From Sabellastarte sp. h YS-2021 (Eukaryota > Annelida > Polychaeta > Sabellida > Sabellidae), in NCBI GenBank assembly GCA_964017235.1, contig OZ024929.1:25541464-25605463 (forward strand): a DNA stretch of 64,000 nt, given 5' to 3'. The position numbers were made by a program, and so were the translations under genes. The notes beneath the pieces were generated by a model that was given only the letters and a program-made list of their open reading frames with translations, ran no database searches and had not been told where the DNA came from. This document shows positions 55,591 through 64,000 of the stretch, one piece after another. Numbering within the stretch: position 1 is the first letter of the stretch; every line of letters starts with the position of its first letter.

Positions 55591-55900
55591 CATGACTGCA
55601 AAGAAACGCCTGTGGCGGCCATCTTGTTTTTCAAAATGAGGCCAAAAATGCTCCCAGTCAAGATTTTATAATGAGGAACATATCCTATGAATTTGAGATC
55701 TCTACCTATAATACCCTTTGCTCTAGAGGGCCACCAAAAGTCCTTGTTTAAAGTCGAAAAACGGCCGTGGCGGCCATCTTGTTTTTCAAAATGAGGCCAA
55801 AAATATTCCCAGGCAAGATTTTATGGCTATGAATATATCCTGCAAATTTGAGAAGACTAGCTATAATATTTTTTTCGTTAGAGCGGTAACGGAGAAATCT
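55591..55900 (+). repeat. Family C cassettes of element 2
   Basis: Two units with GTGGCGGCCATCTTGTTTTT, 'caaaatgaggccaaaaatat', 'cccaggcaagattttat' and 'atatcctgcaaatttgag'. They match 11,790-12,730 closely and lie in the same position, just before the hairpin. Confidence 0.9.
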
Positions 55901-55942
55901 CTCTACACACTGCGGCGGCGGCGTAACGAAGTCAAACCCATA

Positions 55943-55971
55943 GTATCCACCGGATGCTATCCGGTGGATAC
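55943..55971. repeat. 3'-terminal hairpin of element 2
   Basis: GTATCCACCGGA, loop TGCTA, TCCGGTGGATAC: twelve perfect pairs. Same position and sequence as the dyad at 12,755-12,778. Confidence 0.9.
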
Positions 55972-55974
55972 AAT

Positions 55975-57689
55975 AATGGGAAGGCAAGTCTGATAAGATG
56001 TGATTCCTTGCTCTTGAAAGATGCCCATATAACTGGATTGTAAAGAAGCAATAACCCGGCATAATAAGACACTAGGATTAATAGGGATAATGGCCACTAA
56101 TTCTACTTGTCGTGATGAACAACAACGACTATTATTTTCTTATTTTTACCAAAAAAATACACTGAAGAAGTTAATGTTATGTTATCACCTGTCGCCACCC
56201 CCTGCTAGCTGTGTTGATGTAATAACATTAGACTGCTTGTGATTGGTGTAGCAAATCACATCCCACATTTCCTGTCATTGTATTCCACCTTGTTAAAACA
56301 TTAGGGCTATTTATGTCCACATCTAAGTAGTTAGTTCTCCGTGTTCACTATTTTTGTCTCCTTTGTTCCTGTTGTTTTAGGTAATATCTAATGTCATGAC
56401 ACATTGAGGTGACAGGTGCTGAGGTTCTCCATATGTGACACAACCACAACATAAGTTTCACATTATAAAAAAACCAACCACAGAGTAACATAGTGGGCGA
56501 CTTTCCGGATACTGGCTCTGTTAAATGTCACACATGTTTGTTATGGACAAATGCCCAAGTTTGCTGTAAACAAACTCCATCCAGTTCTTGGCCTTGCTGG
56601 AGTGGCTTTTGAAGTGGGAAGGCAAATCATCAGGTGCTTTTTCCGGGACCAAGTGCCTTCATCTGAAATTTATTTAAGGAGCAAAAAAAGTCTATTTTTC
56701 CGTTTTCTGCTTGAAAACCTACTTTCCGTGCAATCAGGTCCTTACACGTGCATGAAACACGGATATTGAAGCATTGTTTGTAGCAACACTGAAGCTAAGA
56801 TGCTATGTTATAACAATAGCCTTGTTCAAGGCTCAATTTGTTTTAATTTTTTATTTGCTATTGGTTCCCTGTAACCAAGCACAGTGCAGGAAAAGGCTAC
56901 TCTGGCTTGTTACAATCATAAAAAAACAACTGACACTTCACACACTAAATATAATAGAAGATAAAATGTTTGAATATATTACTTATTTGACACATTTGAA
57001 AGTCATTTCATCAGTAGAATAAAACACATAGTTCCATAAGTCACACAATATAAAACAGTAATAATATTCTGGTTTTTATTTTACAAAGAGCTACAGAGAG
57101 ATAAAAAAAAATTTATCTGAAATTTTATTATTCCATCAGTTTCTACTTATCCTATGTTCTGCTAAAAGATACAAAATTTGATCGAATTTTTGACAGAAAA
57201 ATTCTTTATACATTTTTTTTATTGTTCATTGTAAAATATTAAAGTGGATTCTCCTATTTTGAGTAGAACATAGGAAGATATAATATTTTGTTACTAATAT
57301 GATTGTATTGATTGGTACAAAATTTTGATCCAGATATGAATGTCCCATTATAAAAAAGAAATCAGTGAATACTGTTCTTATGTGTAATATATTCAAAATT
57401 CAGCTTTTTAAATTATTCTATATTCCGCCTAATACTGGATACAAGTTAAGGAACAATGTTTACAGAGTCAGTAAGGATCGGTTGTAGTTTCCTGGCTTGT
57501 TGCGATGGACCATATTAAAAATGTTTGATATTTAGCTGACCCTCCCCAACTCTTGATCCGTACCTTGGCTCTGTTCATCTGGTAACCTTCCTGTCATGTC
57601 TCTACGCCTTGTCAGACACACTTCCCGTCTTGTCCTGTACTGTAACCATATTGTCTGGAAGCATTTGCTGGCCTGTCGCGGTTCAGTAC
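55975..57689. other. No gene recognised
   Basis: AT-rich with short open frames only. No repeat family identified. Confidence 0.4.
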
Positions 57690-58402
57690 CTGGGCTGGGA
57701 TTCACAAAAGGTCTTAAGTTTAGGCAATTGTTTTGCTAAGATAAATCTTAAAGTTATGACTTTTGTCTTAGCTAAGATTTCTCTTAAATTGGGATTCACA
57801 AAAAGTGCTTAGCAAAATCCTAGCTGAGACAAAATTTGTGCAAAAAGTCTTAACTATTTTGAATTTAAATTAACTAATCTTAGTAAAACAAAAATATTTT
57901 TTATCAATAAATACACCAAACATGCTCTTTAAAATTATAAAACAGATTTGTTACTTTTTCTTTGCAAAATTATGTAAAAATAGTGGTATTTGTGTTTTAT
58001 TGTGAGTCAGCTATTTTTATGACAATATTTTTACCACAAGAAGGTAAAACGTGGAAATTTATAGGTAATTAAATTATGTAAATTTTTATTACAATCCACA
58101 GAAATTACTTTTATAGGAAGTATAGATCCCCATAGTATATATTTTGTTGGCTTAACAAAGGGTAAAATGTAAATACATGCAATGGAATATTTTAAAATTG
58201 TCTTAAGTCTGCCCTGCAGTGGTCTTAAAGTTATGAGAAAATCTAAGACAAATTTTTATCTAAGACCTTTAGTGAATCCCATTTTGTCTAAGCAAAAAAA
58301 AAAAAGTCTTAACTTTATGACAAAATTCTTGCACAGTTAAGACTTTTCTCTTAAAGTTATGACAATTTTTTGCTTAAGACCTTCTGTGAATCCCGGCCCT
58401 GG
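57690..58402. mobile_element. MITE with nested inverted ends
   Basis: Left end CTGGGCTGGGATTCACAAAA then GGTCTTAAG; right end reversed CCAGGGCCGGGATTCACAGA then AGGTCTTAAG. A second pair of GGGATTCAC words lies about 100 bp inside each end (57,789 and 58,275), so the ends appear duplicated. The interior repeats GTCTTAACTTTATGAC-like words in both orientations and is AT-rich. No coding capacity. A single similar end is at about 25,731. Confidence 0.75.
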
Positions 58403-58890
58403 ACACCACTCCATTACAGGCAGTAGACACAACAGAATGTACTTGAAAGGAAACCAGCCTGTCGTAAACATCCCCGACCCGACTTGGTCACTTCCTGTCT
58501 TGACAAAAAGTGACCAAGTCTTTGACTGCAGAGTGGGTAACATCTCAGCAGGACAAGCTGGGAACAAACCACGACAAGCTGTAAAAAGAAACTGACAAGG
58601 AGGTTACAGCAACAGACATGCCAGGAAATGTGTAGGACAGGATGTGTAGGCTTCATTTTACCGACCCATGACTTGTCAGGTATGCAATCTTTGTCTATAT
58701 TCTGTTTAAATAAGGCGAGTCAAATTGCAATTTATCATTTGATATCTGGCATCTGATCGATTACACTTGGCACCGTTAGACAGGCTTTTGTCTTTTTTAT
58801 AAATTAACTTATGAGATAGTGTTGAGATACAAGTTGGGCTGATTTGCTGATATGCTTTTGTTTTTTACAATTGCTGCTTTTATTGGATTT
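58403..58890. other. No gene recognised
   Basis: Contains recurring 'cctgtc' and 'gacaagctg' words but no gene. Confidence 0.4.
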
Positions 58891-58895
58891 TTAAG

Positions 58896-60078
58896 ATGGG
58901 TCATACAAAGGGCAGAAGGAATGTGAGGAAGATAGAAGTTTCCACAGACACACCTACAGAGCTTGAATTGCGGGATACAGCTGCTGACATACGGAAGAGG
59001 AGGGAGGAGAGAGAACAGAGAAAGGGAGGAAGGCACAGAAACAACAGAGTGGAGAGAGGGAGATGGAGGAAGCTAGAAGGGAGGAAACTCCATAGTCAAT
59101 AGAGGAGGCAGTAGCCGAAAAGTAACCAAGAACTGAGAGGAGTGACAGTGAAATGGACACAGAGGCTGGAGGAGAGCTGGGCACATCTCAATTGCAATCC
59201 AGTCACGAGAAATTCACATATGACAAACATTTACATTTACTTAATAGACTCAGATGATGAGGTCATTGTGAACTTTGTCAAGGATTATAACCTGTCTTTG
59301 AAAAAACGAAAGACTTTGTTTGAATCCCAAAGGACTCACTACAGAAAACTCACCCAATCCAAGTGTGGCCATGCTCCAAAAAATAACAGAGAGGCAGAAC
59401 TGGATTCAGGACAAATTTAACTTCTTGAAGACACCCATCAGATGCAAGGGACTCGGCAAATATTCAGGCTACAAGTCCCAGCCCTAGGTGCCAGTGCATC
59501 TGCTGCTTCAGCACACAACATCTCAGAGGTTCTACGGATATGGATAGCATGGAGATCAGCATGCGATTAGACACCACACAACAGCCTTCAGTTGCAAGTC
59601 CCAGTGTAGTTTCCTAGCATTCATCCAACAAGCTCAGCAGAGTCAAGTGGCACCCCAAAGGACAGCAGCAACCCAGAGGGCAGCCAACTTTCTTTGTAGT
59701 TGTGGATAACCAACAAACCGGGCCTTCAAGACCTATTACTTGTATACTGACCCTGATAAAGCACTTCAACTCACCATCAGTTGAATCTCCAACCGGTGAA
59801 GAAAGTTCACACAACATATCAGGACTCTATAGCTTTTTGGGGGATTTACAGTCAGTCATGACCTAAAAGCAGATCGATATACCACAACCGTTTTCACCAA
59901 GTGACCCACATTAACACACCGCCTCTCCTCCATGCCACCCAGCTGCAAGAGCCTTAGTGGCAGCTAGCCCACCCCCAGCCTGCCCAACAATTATCCTAGC
60001 CCAAGCAGCAGTAGCAATAGACCTACTGCACTTGCCTATAATCTGTCCTTTTCAGGACCAGTGCTGTTAAATTTATAG
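58896..60078 (+). pseudogene. Broken MADF (Myb/SANT-like) DNA-binding protein gene
   Basis: The start reads MGHTKGRRNVRKIEVSTDTP, then LELRDTAADIRKRREEREQR, a charged N-terminus. A frameshift follows near 59,020 and stops lie near 59,098-59,115. The MADF-like part at about 59,230-59,400 reads LIDSDDEVIVNFVKDYN, then KTLFESQRTHYRKLTQSKCG, with some 25-30 residues of the usual domain missing between these pieces. A worn Ser/Gln/Pro-rich tail can be followed to SNRPTALAYNLSFSGPVL and a stop at 60,076. No intron is evident. MADF proteins bind DNA; some are encoded next to Harbinger-type transposases. Several frameshifts make it inactive. Identity rests on motif memory. Confidence 0.6.
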
Positions 60079-62711
60079 CTACTTGTGTGGAACACCTAAA
60101 TCTTCCAAAAGCAATTAACTTCAGATAATCCAAACATGGACTTAAAATATTTAGAACTTAGGAAAAAAAATCTAAAATTTTGCAGCAATACTCGAAGAAA
60201 AAAGTAACTTTACCCCCCCCCCCCCCCAAAAAAAATGGGCCTAAAAAAATAAACTATGCCCCCCCCCCATTTGATGTTATTCAACACTATTATGTCACTT
60301 GTTATTGTCTGGAAACTTGTTGGAAATGTACTGGATTTGGGGGTAAATTTGTTGGAAACTGGAGCAACACCAGCTTAAATAAAAGTTCTTGGAATAATTG
60401 GGTAGTCCTGAAAAGGACTGAGAGATTAGAGCTTCTTCTGTCTCCAGGGTAGCTCCTATCTCTGATCCTGTGCTCATGCATAAATATTGATTTACGTATG
60501 TAATGAAGAGAATCAGATTTCTCTGTACATGGCCAATTGAAAATAAGAAAAACTGTCTCTTGACTTTAATTTTCACTCTGGCCACCAAATTTGAGCTCGA
60601 TTGATGTTATAGTTTTTGAGTTATAAGGGCAAAATGGAATACAGACAGAGGAAAGACAGACAAAACTGATCACATTAAACCTATCCTCTCGTCGAGCGTT
60701 AACAAAGCACCCTAAACTTCTGTAGAAAGTCTCTTTGATGTGTAGCTGGTATCTTTGCAGTGATAAATGATGAGTTACAGCAGTCAGAACGGGTTTATAA
60801 AATGTTGGTTTGATCCCGACTTAGAAATTAATCAGTCCAGTCCGGTTGGGTAAAAAAATGCTCCAGTCCTGTTGGTTTGTCAGTATGGCTTGTCGGGGTT
60901 TGATACAGCTTGTCTGTTAGGGTTTTAGGGCTTGTCCTGGTAATTTCCCGTCTAGTTGTGGAGAAAATCATCCCGACCAGGAGTCAGGTTGGGAAGTAGA
61001 TCCAGACAAGCTGGGATGTAGTATGTCCTGTCGGGGAGATGAAACCAACCCAAGTTTTTTGCGCACTCTTTCTGGATTTTTGTTCCGACTCCCGACTTTG
61101 CAACTGACACTAGAGTCATAGAGTCAGATGTAGGGTGGGATCCAGTGGAGGGAGTCATATGTTTGAATTCAAACTTTTGAATATCTGTAAAACTGGACTC
61201 GCTACAGTGTGAGAAATGTCTCCTACCATAGTGGTAATATCAGTGAAGCTTACCTCCTCATTTAACGCACCTCTGTACGGCTGCAAGGTACTTTTATAGA
61301 TATTAAATTCTGCCATGTAAACTAGATATCTATGATTTTCTGTTACTGTCCATACCATTGTGTATTCTGTCGGTTAGTGCCTACTGCTTTATGTGTTTCA
61401 CGTCTTTGCTAATGGGCTTCCATTATATGAAGTATGCTGTTCCTGGTTTGTCGTTATGTACTTGAAAATCAAACATATTCAGGTCTAATAACTTGCAATT
61501 CCAACATGCCTAGCTGTTGTTTACAGTTTCTTTTAACCCGTTTTCAGTGAAGTTCCCAGACTGTGGAATGATCTTTTCTGGGATACACGGATTCTTCTGA
61601 CACATTTAAATACAAAAGTCAGTTTGTTACAAAGTACTTCCTTTAATATATAGTTATCTCAAATGAAACTTAACGTTATCTTGGTGGGGATCTATTTCAT
61701 GGTTCACACATTTTAAAATCTGATATCTGATGCTGGTGATGTCCCTCAAGATCTCTTTTTACTATGGAGATTAACATACACATAACACAAGTTAAAACAT
61801 TTACATGTCCGCACCAAAGTACGTCCTGGAAGTGGCTAGGGCACTGTAATTGGATCTGTACGCATTTGCATGTAACTCAAAAATTATGCTTCTAATCTGG
61901 GTTATATTTTCACAGAAGGTGGGGCTGTAGATTGATCATCCTCAAAGATATCAAGCACTGGCTTGTTCAGCTTTATGACACTGTTCCAATAAACACCTTC
62001 ATACAATATTGTTAGACTGAGAACAACACATCCTTGATAATACCAACATTAATAAAATATCTGAAACTCAGTACATTTTATACACATGATGGTTAATCTT
62101 ACTTTTGACTAGGTGGGGTAGATTTTCTGTTGCAGGTCACAGTTTGAGATTTTACATTTATATTTTCACAGACACCAGAACCATTGCCATTGATTGCCAC
62201 ATTAAAACAAGTTGCAATGTTTACGGTACGGTGACATAAGACTTTGAAAAAGTTATCCAAACTCTTAAATAATTTCTGTTTTCAGAGTGACATGAAATGA
62301 GGAGATGTATTATATAAGATCCGTATGTCTGGGTTCTGAGCTGATAAGATTTCTTGAATCTTCTAGAATTGTAATCAGTCATGAACATATTAAATAGAAA
62401 TTTAATTTTATTACCACCTTGTTTTTACATTTATTGAATGTGAGACACAGTTTAAACCAGTTCTAAGGTTAGCAATTATCATTTGATCGCCAGTTTTGTG
62501 TTCATTATATCAAAGTAACAATGAATCACTTGCACATTCGCATTGTGGTCTCAAATATTTAGCTAGAAATAATGTTTATTACCCTTTTCAGGATGTGTTA
62601 CTAGTCCATAATGTGTAAAGAAACTAGCCTTCCAATTTTCCTAGTTAACATAATTTCAATGGTGTTTTCATACAGAATACAGTATTATAAACTAGACCAA
62701 GGACACATCGG
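60079..62711. other. Non-coding; low-complexity and dispersed repeat patches
   Basis: Two C runs lie at 60,212-60,227 and 60,260-60,269. A dispersed repeat with 'agtttttgagttataaggg' and 'gacagacaaaac' is at 60,605-60,670 (inverted relative to 14,930-15,060), and another at about 61,850-61,930. GTC-rich words (cttgtcctg, gcttgtcgggg) cluster at 60,830-61,050. No gene recognised. Confidence 0.45.
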
Positions 62712-62759
62712 AAAAGTATCCAACGGAAAAGGTTAACTAACATGGTTTTGAATATAAAT

Positions 62760-63370
62760 ATTTTTTCATATGGCGGCCAAAATAAAGAAAAATTCTAAAT
62801 TATTCACAGGAGTTAAAGTTGTAGCCCTTATTATCCAGTGGGCCAACTTTTGCCCGAAATCACTTTATGTTTCACACAGCTGTCGAGATAAATGACTTTG
62901 TCTATTTCCGCCAAAATTCGGAAAAGTCTAAAGTTTTCAGACGTCATAGGAGTGTAGTCCTTAGTACCCAGGGATTCCAATATTTGCCTGAAATCACTAT
63001 GTCTTGCGGTTTTCGAGATAAACAACATTTTACATTTGTAGCAAAATTCAAGATGGCACCCAAAATTCGGAGAAATCTAAATTTTTTAGAGGTCGTAGTA
63101 GTCCTTAGTACCCTTAGTACCCAAAATTTGCCCGAAATCACTCAAATCTCTTACAGTTTTTGAGATAAACGACATTTTCCATTTCCACCAAAATTCAAGA
63201 TGGCAGCCAAAATTCTGAAAATTCTAAATTTTTTCAGATGTCCTGGACGAGTAGTTTTTAGCACCCAGGGGGTCCAATATTTGCCTAAAATTGCTCTATC
63301 TCTTACGGATAAAGCACATTTTCTCTTGCTGCCAAAATTCAAGATTTGGCAAAAATTTGGAAAAGTTAGG
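62760..63370 (+). repeat. Family B cassettes of element 3
   Basis: Four units near 150 bp with 'aatcactatgtcttgcggtt', 'tcgagataaacaacatttt', 'gcaaaattcaagatggca' and 'tctaaattttttcaga', matching 5,540-6,345. Overlapping open frames on both strands are repeat-derived and not genes. Confidence 0.85.
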
Positions 63371-64000
63371 TTGATTTCACATCCCAAACCTCAAGGACCA
63401 ATAATAAGCAAGCTATAAGCACTTTTAAAATTGGCTATTTTCATTTGGCCTTGAAGGAGGGGCCCAAGGTCAAATCTGACCACAACAGAAGATTCCTAGC
63501 TCATGATTTCTTACAGGTTGGTTTCGGGGGGCCACAGTGGCAGAGTGGTAACACTCTCGCCTCCCACCTCTGAGACCGGGGTTCGATTCCCGGCACGGCC
63601 TCAAGTGGGAAAGCTGGTAGTTGCTTGCCGTTGGTCGGCAGTTTACAGTACAGAACCCTAACGAACTGTATGTACTGGTTTCCTCTGCCCTTCCAACTAC
63701 CCATCGTGATATAACCTGTACAGTTTTGAAAGCGACGTAAAACCCCAATAAATAAATAAATACAGGTTGGTTTCACATTGCAAACCTCTATGATCAATAA
63801 TAAGTGAGTTATATGCACTTTTAAATTTGGCTATCCTCGTTTGACCTTGAAGGAGGGGCCAAAGGTCAAATCAGAACATATCAGAAGATTCGTAGCTCAT
63901 GATTTCCTATAGGATGGTTTCACATTGCAAACTTCTAGGAAAAATAATAAACAAGTTATAAGCTCTTGTAAATATGGCCCCCTCGTTTGACCTTGAAGGA
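63371..64000 (+). repeat. Family D cassettes of element 3
   Basis: Units with 'caaacctcaaggaccaataa', 'ccttgaaggaggggccca', 'aggtcaaatctgaccacaac' and 'ctcatgatttcttacaggt'. Once the SINE is left out the period is again close to 147 bp. Units are more diverged than those at 54,130-55,590. Confidence 0.85.
63526..63760 (+). mobile_element. tRNA-derived SINE, young copy
   Basis: Head with A box TGGCAGAGTGGT (63,538-63,549) and an intact B box GGTTCGATTCC (63,580-63,590), then the same body and tail as 52,985-53,221 ('gaaagcgacgtaaaacccc', then AATAAATAAATAAA). Perfect 14-bp target duplications TACAGGTTGGTTTC lie at 63,512-63,525 and 63,761-63,774. Overlapping minus-strand open frames here are only the SINE read backwards. 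Confidence 0.95.

Larger units (their letters stand above)
54090..55974 (+). mobile_element. Modular cassette-array element 2 (Helentron/HINE-like candidate)
   Basis: The most compact member of the family. The 5' end is ATTGTATCCACC (54,090-54,101); the 3' end is GGTGGATACAAT (55,963-55,974), its exact reverse complement. The 3' end is also the outer arm of a perfect 12-bp-stem hairpin. Between them lie ten family D units of 147 bp, then two family C units. There is no open frame of note, so it would depend on enzymes made elsewhere. Bases flanking the ends (AA on the left, AATGGG on the right) show no clear target duplication, which fits rolling-circle type insertion but does not prove it. 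Confidence 0.65.
62712..64000 (+). mobile_element. Modular cassette-array element 3, running off the window
   Basis: Starts with AAAGTATCCAACGGAAAAGG, a weaker match to the 5' ends at 4,349 and 54,090, then B cassettes and D cassettes. A SINE is inserted in the second D unit. The 3' end lies beyond the window. Confidence 0.5.

Noticed and set aside
62831-63387. Several overlapping frames on both strands
   Set aside because: Repeat read-through of the B cassettes.
63526-63600. Possible functional tRNA gene
   Set aside because: A and B boxes are present, but the cloverleaf is imperfect and the sequence continues into a SINE body with a target duplication.
63470-63818. Minus-strand frames with LRPCRESNPGLRGGR and similar
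   Set aside because: They read the SINE backwards, a common false gene call.

Overview
The window reads as non-coding, AT-rich nuclear DNA of an invertebrate animal, most likely a mollusc or another lophotrochozoan. The reasons are tRNA-derived SINEs with a 'gacgtaaaaccc' tail, CR1/L2-like LINEs, a Penelope-like element, PIF/Harbinger and Mutator-like DNA transposons, a DIRS-type element, many tandem arrays with units near 150 bp, and long G or C runs. I found no intact host gene, tRNA, rRNA or CRISPR array. Almost everything recognisable is mobile or tandem-repeat DNA. All similarity statements come from reading the sequence by eye; no search was run.

Layout. 2.1-4.3 kb is a 29-bp minisatellite with higher-order units of 58 and 116 bp. 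It abuts a large modular element (4.35-12.78 kb) made of arrays of ~150-bp cassettes (families A, B, inverted A, then C) and ending in a 12-bp-stem hairpin. Inside it lies a 5'-truncated Penelope-like element (7.25-10.32 kb), itself split by a CR1/L2-like LINE (8.18-10.20 kb) with an 11-bp target duplication. A PIF/Harbinger relic with terminal inverted repeats follows (12.91-14.74 kb), then a hAT-like MITE (15.59-15.89 kb). A DIRS-type tyrosine-recombinase retroelement fills 17.5-22.7 kb and looks nearly whole.

22.7-40.6 kb is mostly featureless, with SINE pieces and two CR1/L2-like 3' fragments. 40.59-45.72 kb is bounded by matching inverted repeats (CCCAGTGAGCA...) and holds a broken gene with two C2H2 zinc fingers, a pair of ~240-bp direct repeats and a foldback element. 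46.05-49.52 kb is another ~150-bp array (family E). It carries two different Mutator-like insertions at the same position of adjacent monomers, one encoding a broken MULE transposase. 51.4-52.2 kb holds a 310-bp tandem duplication. SINEs lie at 52.98 and 63.53 kb. 54.09-55.97 kb is a second modular element: ten 147-bp units (family D), then C units and the hairpin. A MITE (57.69-58.40 kb) and a broken MADF-type gene (58.9-60.1 kb) follow. A third modular element (B then D cassettes) starts near 62.7 kb and runs off the end.

The most unusual signal is the modular element family. At least three members share a TATCCACC-type 5' end, ~150-bp cassette families joined in a repeatable order, and (where the 3' end is visible) a perfect or near-perfect terminal hairpin whose outer arm is the inverted copy of the 5' end. 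This resembles non-autonomous Helentron/HINE-type elements, but no Rep/helicase gene is present. The B and C cassettes also carry a recurring CAAGATGGCGGCC word that matches the YY1/Pho site.
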